From positions 1 through 33,507 of the forward strand of contig JAUZSC010000042.1 of NCBI GenBank assembly GCA_030949825.1: 33,507 nt of DNA. Direction: 5' to 3'. Source of the stretch: Sulfurimonas sp. (GTDB taxonomy: Bacteria; Campylobacterota; Campylobacteria; Campylobacterales; Sulfurimonadaceae). The notes beneath the pieces were generated by a model, which searched no databases, had not been told where the DNA came from, and saw nothing but the letters and a program-made list of their open reading frames with translations. Within the stretch, counting starts at the first letter, position 1. The number at the start of each line of letters is the position of its first letter. Shown piece by piece: positions 9,290 to 17,627 of this stretch. Made by a program: the position numbers and the translations under genes.

Positions 9290-10779
9290 TTACTTGATTA
9301 AAGTAAATATTACTTTTGCTAAATCAGTTATATTTTTTTCACATATAACATAGTCAAATGACTTTAACATCTGTTCTTTATAAGATGTAGTTCCAATATA
9401 CATAGCATGAGTACGAATACCAAGCTTATGATAGTATTTCTTATCTAATTCTTTATCATCTATCATCCCGTCTGTTAGAATCCAAACATAATCACTTTGA
9501 CGAAGTATATTTTTATTTTTAGTCATAGTGTTATGAAGTCCTTCCGCACTAAATCGAGCTTCTATTCTATCAATAACATCATTCTCAAGAGGCATAGGCA
9601 ATACTTCGTAAACAGAAGTATTAAGCACCCCTGTGAGAATTAATGTGGCACTATTATATTGTTTTGCGTCATTTTATTTAGTACATCTATCAATAGTCGC
9701 ATATTTGAAATTGTTGTATCCATTGATCCTGATAAATCAAGTATAATAGTTACTTTTTTTTTAACTATAACTTGAGTAGATTTTCTTCTAAATTTTTTAT
9801 TATTTCCTGAAGTAATTCGTTTTATACCTAACCTTTTTGATGGTATTTCAGTTGCTTCTTTTCTGTGAGATATTATAAACATTTTCTTCATTGTTGCAAG
9901 TAACATATCTCGCTCCCCCAATGTCAAATACTGTACTTGTTGCATTCTTTCTTAGTAGTGAACCTGATTTAGAACTACGTAATAAACGTTTTGATCTTGA
10001 GTTACTTTGAAGATTGTTGCTTAAAGCTTTTGTATTTATTCCAAGTACATCATCCAACCCTATTAATAGTTTATCAAACTCTGAATCATTACCAAATACT
10101 TTAGATTCATGTAGAAATAGAAAATTATATTTTTCTATATTCACTATGTCTCTGGGTGTATTTGGAAATATTGCATACCATTTTTTTTATAACAGCTATT
10201 AGTTCAAGGGATGAAGTACACTTGAGTATTTCTATATAAAACTTATATACAGTTTTAAAAATATCTTGAAACTCCTGCGAAATAATATTTTGCAGCCTAT
10301 GTAAGTTATCTTTTTGATGCCTCCGATTGAATTATATAAAATAATATAGCTAATGGATCTGTTGCTTCCATTATGTTCTCATACTTATTCCAGTTAAATA
10401 ACTTTTTAGTATGGAGTCTCATCTTCTCCTCGATTCTGGCATCTTCAAAAAGATTAAAAACTTCAAATGCATACTGCTCGGTTCTTAATACATCAATAAT
10501 AATGTTAAGGTCTTCTTCTGTCCATATACTATGCGCTAACTCATGGTATAAATAAGATCTTAAGTAATTTTTTTTATCGTCTTCTGAATTATTATTAACC
10601 ATGTCTATAAAAATATCTTCTCCTATAACAATCTGATGCTTATTATTATAAAATCTCCATGAAGCAGTATTGTAGTTTGGTTTTATGAAAATCTCATAAC
10701 GTTCTTGAGGTAGAGTTTCATTTATCTGCATATCAACATACACTCTATTGACATATTTTGCCATTGTATAATTATCCAT
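9290..10779 (-). pseudogene. CobT-like VWA protein with HExxH motif, broken by several frameshifts
   Basis: Five reading-frame blocks in order form one protein of about 495 residues. The first, 10779-10306, carries YHELAHSIWTE (HExxH zinc-site pattern, residues 79-83) and NLFEDARIEEKM, the segment typical of CobT-like VWA proteins. Blocks near 10305-10150, 10144-9960 and 9945-9640 follow; the last contains the MIDAS motif DLSGSM. The final block, 9655-9290, has VWILTDGMIDD. VWA proteins of this kind work with MoxR-type AAA+ ATPases to remodel or insert metals into partner proteins. The start overlaps the MoxR gene by eight bases, so the two are translationally coupled. At least four frame changes, mostly near short homopolymers, make it dead or badly sequenced. 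Confidence 0.75.
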
Positions 10780-12118
10780 AAATTTTTCTCATGACGCTTT
10801 TAACTGAAGTAACCTGTTCTTGATTTGGTCTTCCATCATAATCCCTATCCACCCATAATAAAATTGAGTCTTCGAGAATTTCTTTTATTTCTAAGCTATT
10901 ACAAGCTAGTTCTATAGCTTCATTCAGATGACGTATATTTACTATTTTAGTTAATATATTTGTATTAAATAGACGAGTCATTTTTGAATAGAAATCCATT
11001 AATAGATTTACATTATCTAACGATATATTCTTTTTTGTGGCACTATTTATCAAAATTCTTCTTAATTCATTTTCAGTTGTATCTTTTCTAATCGGCTTAA
11101 ACCTATCTATTAAAGCCTCATCCATAGATTCAACGGCATAATTTGCTCCTAAGTTGGTTGTACCAATTACCCAGAGGTTATTAACCGGAGCACTAATTAC
11201 TTCTTCAATCGCTATATCATTTTCAATACCCATAGCTCTACCTGTTCTTAGTACATAGTTTCCTTCTATTGGTGAAAGAGATGAAATCAAAATATTTAAT
11301 TCACGTTTTGGTATTCTAAGTATCTCATCAATTATGAGTACTACTTGCTTACCACTTTTAGCTTTTCGAAATGCTTCACTCAGTGCTCCATCCTTCCATA
11401 TAAGTTGTGAGTCTTTTTGTTGTATATAATGCCCAAGAAAATCAATTGATTCAAATTGTTCATGACCACCTATAAACACTTGGACGATATCTTTTTCTTT
11501 ACCCCACATTACTGCGCTGTAAGTTTTACCACTCCCTTTATCTCCTTCAAGTAAAATATGTTTTTTAAAAGCATATCTATTTAATTTGCTATCAAGTAGA
11601 TTATTCGCATTATTATTGGCGGTATTATTTATACCATTATAGTAGTTTGAATATAGCTTATCACATACATCATTAGGTAAATTAGATAGGAAAGTTTTAA
11701 TATGCTCACACATAGTATCAACTATTTCATAATTTTTTTGGTTAAATCCACAAGAAGGGGATCTTGGCAAAATTTTAAAACTATCTTTAACTGCCATTGA
11801 TATACTGTTATCTAATTTATTTAGAGTGCTTTGAACTAGTTTATTCGCTGTTTCTTGTGTTATGGCACCTTCAAGGTATGAATCACCACATTTTAGAATA
11901 TACTTTCCATTATAAAAACTAAGAACAGTTAGATAAGATGTACTAGAATCAGAAGTTAATGTATACAAACTATAGTATGAGGTGTTATACTCATGTTTTT
12001 CTATACTCGCAAATTGAGATATAAATGGAGAAGCACAGTATCCACTTTTATTCCATCTAAGCTTTTTACTTGTTGTTTGAGATTTTTTTATAAGTAAGTT
12101 TAATTCATCTTTTGTCAT
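10772..12118 (-). CDS. MoxR/CobS-type AAA+ ATPase
   Basis: A 448-residue protein with an AAA+ module in the second half: Walker A GDKGSGKT (192-199), Walker B VVLIIDE (259-265), sensor 1 WVIGTTN (316-322) and an arginine finger in DEALIDRF (Arg339). This is the layout of MoxR/CobS AAA_5 ATPases, which act as chaperone-like remodelling motors with a VWA partner; the VWA gene follows with an eight-base overlap. The N-terminal 180 residues are not recognised and probably bind the client. The start is supported by AAGGAGC five bases before the ATG. The frame is intact, unlike its partner. A 12152-12174 palindrome sits just upstream. Confidence 0.85.
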   Translation of the reverse strand: MTKDELNLLIKKSQTTSKKLRWNKSGYCASPFISQFASIEKHEYNTSYYSLYTLTSDSSTSYLTVLSFYNGKYILKCGDSYLEGAITQETANKLVQSTLNKLDNSISMAVKDSFKILPRSPSCGFNQKNYEIVDTMCEHIKTFLSNLPNDVCDKLYSNYYNGINNTANNNANNLLDSKLNRYAFKKHILLEGDKGSGKTYSAVMWGKEKDIVQVFIGGHEQFESIDFLGHYIQQKDSQLIWKDGALSEAFRKAKSGKQVVLIIDEILRIPKRELNILISSLSPIEGNYVLRTGRAMGIENDIAIEEVISAPVNNLWVIGTTNLGANYAVESMDEALIDRFKPIRKDTTENELRRILINSATKKNISLDNVNLLMDFYSKMTRLFNTNILTKIVNIRHLNEAIELACNSLEIKEILEDSILLWVDRDYDGRPNQEQVTSVKSVMRKIYG

Positions 12119-12151
12119 GAGAAGCTCCTTGTAGAGTTATAGTATGCTAAA

Positions 12152-12174
12152 CATATGACAAATTGTGTCATATG
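12152..12174. promoter_or_regulatory. Perfect palindrome with TGACA-N5-TGTCA core (site 1)
   Basis: Nine-base arms CATATGACA and TGTCATATG surround a five-base centre (AATTG). It overlaps the stop codon of the J-like membrane protein gene and ends 34 bases upstream of the MoxR start. A second site with the same TGACA-N5-TGTCA core lies in the next upstream gap (12828-12850). It may be an operator for a dimeric regulator or an RNA hairpin; there is no T-run after it on the transcribed strand, so it is not a classic terminator. Confidence 0.5.
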
Positions 12175-12791
12175 AATCTATGTTCAAGGTAACTTTTTGC
12201 TTCATTTATATCTTTAACAATTACTTCTTGCTTTTCTCTTGTACTTTTTGAAAATTTTTTTGGATTATTGTTTTTCAAGGCTATTTTGTAAGCGGTTTTT
12301 AATTCTGCCAAAGTGTAATCATGTGTAACTCCTAATAATACTAAAGAACCTTCTAGTTTCATATTTATTCCAGTTTGACTATAGTCTTGTATGTAGGTTT
12401 CTATATTTTCTTTTTTTGCTTTAATAGTGTGCTTTATAGTTTTAAAATCGACTTCTTTCTTAGTATATACTTTTTCAAAATTAAGATTAATAGAGTTATA
12501 TATTCTGTCAAGTATGAAAAATAATATAAATAGAAAGGTTGAAAGTATCACTAAAAATGTATTTGATAAAATGGAATTATATGTAATTGCCCACATTAAC
12601 ATCAATAAAGATGAAGGGTGAATATAAAAAATATTCTTTAAAATTACTTTACTATAGATAGCAAAAATATAAAATAATATTACAGTGAAAATACTCATAA
12701 TATTTAATTTCTCTATAAATAGATTAAATTCCATATATGATAAAATATGAAAAATTATGAAATTCAAAAATATCAATATATATACTTGCAT
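12168..12791 (-). CDS. Membrane protein with degenerate C-terminal J-domain
   Basis: A 207-residue protein. Residues 1 to about 95 hold three or four transmembrane segments, followed by a charged cytoplasmic linker. Residues about 150-207 match the J-domain pattern: LGVTHDYTLAELKTAYKIAL, then NNNPKKF where active J-domains have HPDKF, then KDINEAKSYLE in place of the usual helix III/IV. The HPD triad that stimulates DnaK ATPase is therefore missing, so it should act as a docking or scaffold domain rather than a DnaK co-chaperone. It lies between two membrane-protein genes and the MoxR ATPase on one strand, which suggests it brings the ATPase or a chaperone to the membrane. A G-rich ribosome site (GGGGGG) precedes the ATG. 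Confidence 0.7.
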   Translation of the reverse strand: MQVYILIFLNFIIFHILSYMEFNLFIEKLNIMSIFTVILFYIFAIYSKVILKNIFYIHPSSLLMLMWAITYNSILSNTFLVILSTFLFILFFILDRIYNSINLNFEKVYTKKEVDFKTIKHTIKAKKENIETYIQDYSQTGINMKLEGSLVLLGVTHDYTLAELKTAYKIALKNNNPKKFSKSTREKQEVIVKDINEAKSYLEHRFI

Positions 12792-12827
12792 GAAAACCCC
12801 CCTTTGTAAAAGGAAGTGTATTCAAGA

Positions 12828-12850
12828 AAAATGACAAGTTATGTCATTTT
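12828..12850. promoter_or_regulatory. Palindrome with TGACA-N5-TGTCA core (site 2)
   Basis: Arms AAAATGACA and TGTCATTTT surround AGTTA, in the 93-bp gap between two membrane-protein genes. On the reverse (transcribed) strand the stem is followed by a short T-run, so it might act as a weak terminator or attenuator. The shared core with the site at 12152-12174 also fits a protein-binding operator. Confidence 0.5.
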
Positions 12851-12884
12851 AAATTTATTTTTTATAAAAAATGAAACATATTTC

Positions 12885-13541
12885 TCATATTGCAATAAAT
12901 ATGAAAAAAAGCATTAAAATACTAACTTCTATATAATTTCGCATAAAGATAAAGGACCTATTCTTTTTCCTTTTTTTTATAGGTTCGGCGCCATAAGAGA
13001 TAAAAATAGGTACTATCATAGCAGCCAAAATTATTAAACTAATTCCACCATTTAAAATTAATGATATACCTCCAACAAACAGTAAATATATTATATGAAA
13101 AATCATAACGAGAATAACATAAGCTAGAGCAAATACAAAACCTATAAGTTTTACAATGAATAGAAAAATATTAAATAGAAGAGCGGCGAGATTGTTATCA
13201 TCATTTGGGAACCACTCAATATAAAACTTGTAAACATCTTTTACTGAAGAGGGTATTAGATATAATTCATCACTAAAATCGAAAAGAAATCTACTCACTT
13301 GAAAATTACCATAATAATAAAGTTGCAACAAATAAAAAATTAAAAAGACAGACGAAAAAAGTAAAATATTGTAAAATGTCGTTTCATTATTTTTCCATGA
13401 ATAATCTGTTGTTAAATCGATATTTTTAAGAGGAGAAATAAGTAATATACCTAAGTAATTGTATAAAAATAAAACTTCTAGTTCCACATAAGAAGATATT
13501 ACATATAAAATAAAAATAAAGTAAAGTATTATAAGACTCAT
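12885..13541 (-). CDS. Polytopic membrane protein, unknown family
   Basis: A 218-residue, very hydrophobic protein with about six transmembrane segments and a basic cytoplasmic loop (EPIKKRKKNRSF, about residues 187-198) before the last one. It has no recognisable enzymatic motif. The ATG overlaps the stop of the upstream membrane-protein gene by one base (TAATG), so the two are translationally coupled and probably form a complex. Its start is also supported by GGGGGA seven bases upstream. It is followed by a palindrome-containing gap and then the J-like membrane protein. Confidence 0.7.
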   Translation of the reverse strand: MSLIILYFIFILYVISSYVELEVLFLYNYLGILLISPLKNIDLTTDYSWKNNETTFYNILLFSSVFLIFYLLQLYYYGNFQVSRFLFDFSDELYLIPSSVKDVYKFYIEWFPNDDNNLAALLFNIFLFIVKLIGFVFALAYVILVMIFHIIYLLFVGGISLILNGGISLIILAAMIVPIFISYGAEPIKKRKKNRSFIFMRNYIEVSILMLFFIFIAI

Positions 13542-14746
13542 TATATATTCCCCCCATATACTTTTGAAAATAATTCAAAAAGTACTGCCATTTTTTCTGT
13601 ATTTTGGTAATACACTAAGTAAAATATAGATAAAAGTCCACTCATTGAGCCAATAAAAATCACCATCTTTTTCTTGGTTACATAAGATATGAGAAATGAT
13701 ATAATAATAAAAATTCTATGACTGGTAAATAATAGAACGAATAATTTTATTATGAACCATAGTAACTCTTTGTTTAAATCAATATTTAATCCCATTTCAT
13801 GAACTAACTTATAATGGGTGAGTTCAAGTATAATCTTAGAAAAAGTCGCATCTCCCATAAAAATAAAGTTATCTGTATAATATCCTGAACTTAAAAGGAA
13901 TCCAAGAAGCCATAGAGGTGCGGTAGCAATTATTACAATTGTAAATACAATAACTTTTATTACATCTAAAAAAGCTGTAAATAAAAAATATAAAACAATA
14001 AGTGATAATACAGCTAGTAGTAAAGTGATAAATAATTTTCCTAAAAAAGTATAAAAACTTTTATCTTCTGAAGCCTTAAGCTCCATTCTTATGGGTATAA
14101 GCCATAATATTATAAGTAAAGACGCTATTATAGGAAAATAGTTTATACTAATATATAGGAATGCTAATATTATTACAAAAATTGTATCTAGAAATGAATG
14201 CCTATTATACATAACAGTTGCTACCTTCCCTAAAGTAGGAAAGTTGTTTTTATAATAACTATTCTTTTCTTGCATATATGCAGCCCTCCATCTATAATCA
14301 TAACTTTGGGCGATATTCAATAGAGGCACTTTAAACCAATCGGCTACCCAAAATGATTCCTGCCCATCTAAAGGCTTTTGAAAAAGTTTTCTATTTTGAG
14401 ATTCAAACATTGCCCTTTTATACAATCTATAGTCTTCATTTGATGAGATTTTCCAATATATTTTTATTTGCATTAGCTCTTCATCTTGCATTAAAGGTGT
14501 TAATACTTTATCCAATTCATTTTTCAATACTTTTCGTTTTTTTAGTGCAACAGCAAAAGTTTCATGTCTGAATTTTTCTTTTACTCTAGTGAATATCTCT
14601 TCTTTTAAGTTTCTAAAGTAGAATCCCTGAAGTTTAGGAGATGACTTAAGATGTTTCTGTGTAATGTATTCTTTTGATGCTAAATCAGGTGAAAAAGAGG
14701 CTTGTAACTGTATTATAAAAAATGTTATAAAAAATACTATTCTCAT
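13541..14746 (-). CDS. Large membrane protein with signal sequence and periplasmic domain, unknown family
   Basis: A 401-residue protein starting with a signal sequence (MRIVFFITFFIIQLQASFS), then an exported, charged domain of about 160 residues rich in Lys, Tyr and Phe, then five or six transmembrane segments in the C-terminal half. AGGAGC precedes the ATG. It follows the response regulator after 60 bases on the same strand and overlaps the next membrane-protein gene by one base. The architecture resembles a membrane channel or platform subunit, but no family is recognised. In MoxR/VWA loci such membrane proteins often hold the assembly in the inner membrane; that role here is inference. 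Confidence 0.7.
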   Translation of the reverse strand: MRIVFFITFFIIQLQASFSPDLASKEYITQKHLKSSPKLQGFYFRNLKEEIFTRVKEKFRHETFAVALKKRKVLKNELDKVLTPLMQDEELMQIKIYWKISSNEDYRLYKRAMFESQNRKLFQKPLDGQESFWVADWFKVPLLNIAQSYDYRWRAAYMQEKNSYYKNNFPTLGKVATVMYNRHSFLDTIFVIILAFLYISINYFPIIASLLIILWLIPIRMELKASEDKSFYTFLGKLFITLLLAVLSLIVLYFLFTAFLDVIKVIVFTIVIIATAPLWLLGFLLSSGYYTDNFIFMGDATFSKIILELTHYKLVHEMGLNIDLNKELLWFIIKLFVLLFTSHRIFIIISFLISYVTKKKMVIFIGSMSGLLSIFYLVYYQNTEKMAVLFELFSKVYGGNI

Positions 14747-14806
14747 GATGCTCCTTGATAAAAATGATATTCTAACTAAAAACTAGATTCATAAACTTTA
14801 AAAATA

Positions 14807-15499
14807 CTATCGATTATGATTGAGGTTTTTTTCTGTTGTAATATAGTATCCCTGCTTTGGTTCTGCCTTAATATTTAAACCTATAATTTTTTCTCTCGTT
14901 CTACTAACCAATCGTCTCAAAGAATCATCTGAGCTTAAAGTGTTTTTGTAAACATATTCATCTATTCTTTCTTTGCTTACAATATTTCCAATATTTTTAA
15001 ATAATATAGAAACAAGTAATAACTCTTTTTCAGTAAGTTTTATAATTTGATCTTCTTGTTTTAATATCTTATACTCAATATTAAACTCATAGTTTCCTAA
15101 TTTGATGATACTTTCATTATTTTTTGGTTGATATGTTTTAAGAGTGACTGCTGCAAGAGCAATAACAGCCTCAATATTACTATCCTCAAATGGTTTGGGT
15201 AAAAAATTTAAAGGAGCAACGTCCATTGACTCATTTAAAATAGCGGTCTCATGGTATGAAGTTATAAAGATAGATGGAACTAAATATTCATTTTTTAAAA
15301 TATTTGCGCATTGTATACCATCTATAGAACCATGTAGTTCTATATCCATAAAAACAAAATCAGGCTTAACTATTTTTACAAATGCTATCGCTGAATTTGC
15401 ATTATCAAATGAATTTAAAATTTCATGTCCTAATCTCTCAACACACTCTCTTATTTGAGCAACGATTAAAAAGTCATCTTCTACAATTAATATTTTCAT
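14807..15499 (-). CDS. OmpR/PhoB-type response regulator
   Basis: A 230-residue two-domain regulator. The receiver domain has the acidic pair E7/D8, phospho-acceptor D52 (FVFMDIEL), T80 and K102 (PKPF). The C-terminal winged helix (about 135-225) contains KLTEKELLLV and the recognition-helix segment DDSLRRLVSRTREKI, and ends near GYYITT, as in OmpR/PhoB proteins. It binds DNA when phosphorylated by a sensor kinase. The kinase was probably the divergent gene at 18803, now separated by the nested IS elements that start 27 bp upstream of this gene and must have replaced its promoter region. It precedes the membrane/MoxR genes on the same strand and may regulate them or itself. Confidence 0.9.
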   Translation of the reverse strand: MKILIVEDDFLIVAQIRECVERLGHEILNSFDNANSAIAFVKIVKPDFVFMDIELHGSIDGIQCANILKNEYLVPSIFITSYHETAILNESMDVAPLNFLPKPFEDSNIEAVIALAAVTLKTYQPKNNESIIKLGNYEFNIEYKILKQEDQIIKLTEKELLLVSILFKNIGNIVSKERIDEYVYKNTLSSDDSLRRLVSRTREKIIGLNIKAEPKQGYYITTEKNLNHNR

Positions 15500-15712
15500 A
15501 AATGTATTCTATTATATAAAATCTAAAGAGGCACTTGCAAATTCAACAACCCGAAGCAGCTAATTTTTCTTCATAGCCATTTTTAAGATTTAAAAAATGA
15601 CTTAAATTTGTTTCTTGTATATTTTACACTATATTTATTTAAATATCATTTTTCACTCCGTGCTTTATATTTTTGCTCTAATTTCTACAATATGTATCAC
15701 TCTTCTTTTGTT

Positions 15713-15869
15713 CTATATCACAAGATTTAAACTTTGATGGATACAGATAGATAAAATTCCAAATGCTAAAACAGAGGCTACTTTATCAGCTCCTTGATAA
15801 TAGATTTTATCACATCCAAAGTCATCTTTTAAATATTTGTTTACTCTTTCAACCATACTTCGTTGGTTG
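15713..15869 (-). pseudogene. IS5/IS1182-like transposase, C-terminal fragment of ISD
   Basis: Read on the reverse strand the fragment gives NQRSMVERVNKYLKDDF followed by VASVLAFGILSICIHQSLNL and a stop at 15715-15713. RxMVERVN...LK is the catalytic-Glu region of DDE_Tnp_1-type transposases (IS5/IS1182 group). Joined to the fragment at 17513-17627 after removing ISA and one GGTTG copy, it reads in frame through HHYNQRSMVERVNK. Confidence 0.7.
15865..15869. repeat. 5-bp target-site duplication of ISA (left copy)
   Basis: GGTTG occurs directly before ISA here and directly after it at 17513-17517. Removing ISA plus one copy restores an open transposase frame across the junction, which confirms the insertion site. 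Confidence 0.8.
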
Positions 15870-15930
15870 CCCCCTGTGTCAGGATAGTTGTCCGAAACTT
15901 ATGATATAAATCTTAATAAGGAACAAGACA

Positions 15931-16394
15931 ATGAGATATAGTAAAGCATACAAAGAAAAAGCAGTAAAAAAGTGTTGGAAATGAGAGACACCCAAACTAT
16001 GGGAACAATAGCAAAAGGCTTAAATATCTCAAAAGCCACCCTGCACATATGGCTAAAAAATACTAAGGATACTCAAACAACAGATGGAGTGATAACACTT
16101 TCTGATAAGCTCCAAATCCTAAAAGAAAGCTACAGCATGAACGATGAAGCACTCAGTGCTTACTGCAGAGAGAAAGGTCTATTTAAACATCAACTCCAAG
16201 AGTGGGAGAAGGACTTCCTTAAAGCCCATAAACCTGAAGACTCTACCGCTAAGAAAGCCCTAGAGGAGGAGAGAAGTAAGAGTAAAGCCTTAGCCAAGGA
16301 GTTGCGACGAAAGGAAAAGGCTCTAGCAGAGACAGCAACACTCTTAGTATTGCAAAAAAAGTTTCAAGCACTGTTGGAGGGAGAGGAAGTATGA
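15931..16394 (+). CDS. IS3-family OrfA (HTH protein), one-base frameshift near the start
   Basis: The DNA-binding component of the ISA transposase. The true start is probably ATG 15931, preceded by AAGGA, giving MRYSKAYKEKAVKK. A six-A run at 15966-15971 then throws it out of frame; the copy at 1-453 has seven bases there and reads on into VLEMRDTQTMGTIAKGLN. From 15972 the frame is open to 16394. The HTH covers about MGTIAKGLNISKATLHIWLKN, and the C-terminal third (KKALEEERSKSKALAKEL) is a leucine-zipper-like coiled coil for multimerisation. The stop overlaps OrfB by ATGA, suggesting translational coupling. Confidence 0.8.
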
Positions 16395-17458
16395 TACCTC
16401 TAGCAGTGCGAAAAGATATCTTAATCCTTGTTACACAAGCACATACAGATGGAGCACCTTTTTATAAAATAGCCCCTATCGTAGGATGTTGCACGAGAAC
16501 ACTCAAAAGATGGCAAGCTAATGAGCAGGATAAGCGAACCCAGCGAATAAACTTCGAACCAACTAACAAACTCTCTCAAGAGGAGAGAGAGCAGCTGATA
16601 AGCGTTGCTAACAATGAGAGCTATAAAAACCTATCCTCGCATCAAATAGTGCCTAAGCTTGCAGACAAAGGAATTTACCTTGCATCTGAATCAACATTTT
16701 ACAGAGTACTCAAAGAGCATAAGCAACTGACCCATAGACATAAACAAAAAGAAGGGAGTAGACATAAGCCAACTCCTTTGGTAGCCTCAGAGCCTAATCA
16801 AATCTACAGTTGGGATATTACTTATCTACCAACAACAGTGCAAGGTGTATTTTATTACCTTTACCTCTTTATGGATATATATAGTCGCAAGATAGTCGGA
16901 TGGCAAATCTATACCAAACAGAGCAGCGAGTTGGCTTCTGAAGTTATTAAAGATATAGCTATTAATGAAAACATCAAAGTAGATACAGTAACACTGCACT
17001 CAGACAATGGCTCCCCTATGAAAGGAGCTACATTTTTAACAACACTTCAAAAGCTAGGCATTATGCCCACCTTTAGTAGACCTAGCGTGAGTAACGATAA
17101 TCCTTACTCAGAGTCCATGTTTAAAACACTCAAATATACACCCTCCTATCCTAGTAAGCCATTTGATAGTGTAGTTGAGGCAAGAATATGGTGTGAAACA
17201 TTTGTGACTTGGTATAACCATCAACACTGTCATAGTAGTATTGGGTTTGTCACACCAGTTCAAAGACACTTGCTTCAAGATAAGGAGATTTTAGAGAAAA
17301 GACATCGAGTATATGAGAAGGCTAAAGCAGCCAACCCTCATAGATGGAGTGGTAGTACTCGTAACTGGTATTTCACAAAAGAAGTACATTTAAACCCCAA
17401 TAAAGCAAAGGTAAACAATATAGCTGATAAAGTTTCAGCTGAAAGACATTCGGGTTAG
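16391..17458 (+). CDS. IS3-family OrfB (DDE integrase-type transposase)
   Basis: The catalytic half of the ISA transposase, 355 residues and intact. Residues 1-100 contain a helix-turn-helix (TRTLKRWQ) and a HTH_21-like region. The rve integrase core has all three catalytic residues: Asp in YSWDITYLP, Asp in LHSDNGSPM and Glu in YSESMFKTLKY. These cut and join the element's ends during copy-out/paste-in transposition through a circular intermediate, as in other IS3 elements. This is the only IS open frame in the window without visible damage, so it could act in trans on the other ISA copies. Confidence 0.92.
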   Translation: MIPLAVRKDILILVTQAHTDGAPFYKIAPIVGCCTRTLKRWQANEQDKRTQRINFEPTNKLSQEEREQLISVANNESYKNLSSHQIVPKLADKGIYLASESTFYRVLKEHKQLTHRHKQKEGSRHKPTPLVASEPNQIYSWDITYLPTTVQGVFYYLYLFMDIYSRKIVGWQIYTKQSSELASEVIKDIAINENIKVDTVTLHSDNGSPMKGATFLTTLQKLGIMPTFSRPSVSNDNPYSESMFKTLKYTPSYPSKPFDSVVEARIWCETFVTWYNHQHCHSSIGFVTPVQRHLLQDKEILEKRHRVYEKAKAANPHRWSGSTRNWYFTKEVHLNPNKAKVNNIADKVSAERHSG

Positions 17459-17512
17459 ACAAAGGTGGTACTTTCTAGGTACTTAATTTGGACAACTAGA
17501 CTGACATCTACC

Positions 17513-17627
17513 GGTTGTAGTGATGGATATCCGAAGACTGAGTAAGACCGAAATATTCAAACTTTTCTTTCTCATCTTTAATGAGTTGTATTTTATCTCT
17601 TAGTTCTTGCGAGTTTTTTGGATTTAT
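17513..17627 (-). pseudogene. ISD transposase, internal fragment
   Basis: An open fragment reading NPKNSQELRDKIQLIKDEKE then FEYFGLTQSSDIHHYN on the reverse strand. It continues in frame into the fragment at 15869-15713 when ISA is removed. Its upstream side is cut by the IS256-variant at 17628. The rest of the ISD transposase N-terminus is missing, so there was a deletion as well as insertions. Confidence 0.65.

Larger units (their letters stand above)
15870..17512 (+). mobile_element. Complete IS3-family element (ISA copy 2)
   Basis: A 1,643-bp element bounded by GGTTG duplications. Left end CCCCCTGTGTCAGGATAG and right end (complement) GGTAGATGTCAGTCTAG share the core TGTCAG-N2-TAGTTGTCC. 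It encodes OrfA and OrfB with a four-base ATGA overlap. The extent is confirmed by a separate fragment of the same right end at 20617-20660 and by a partial second copy at 1-514. Confidence 0.9.

Noticed and set aside
16380..16395. Programmed -1 frameshift between ISA OrfA and OrfB
   Set aside because: OrfB has its own ATG in a clean four-base ATGA overlap, and the A-run upstream lies about 30 bases before the stop, so coupled re-initiation is simpler.
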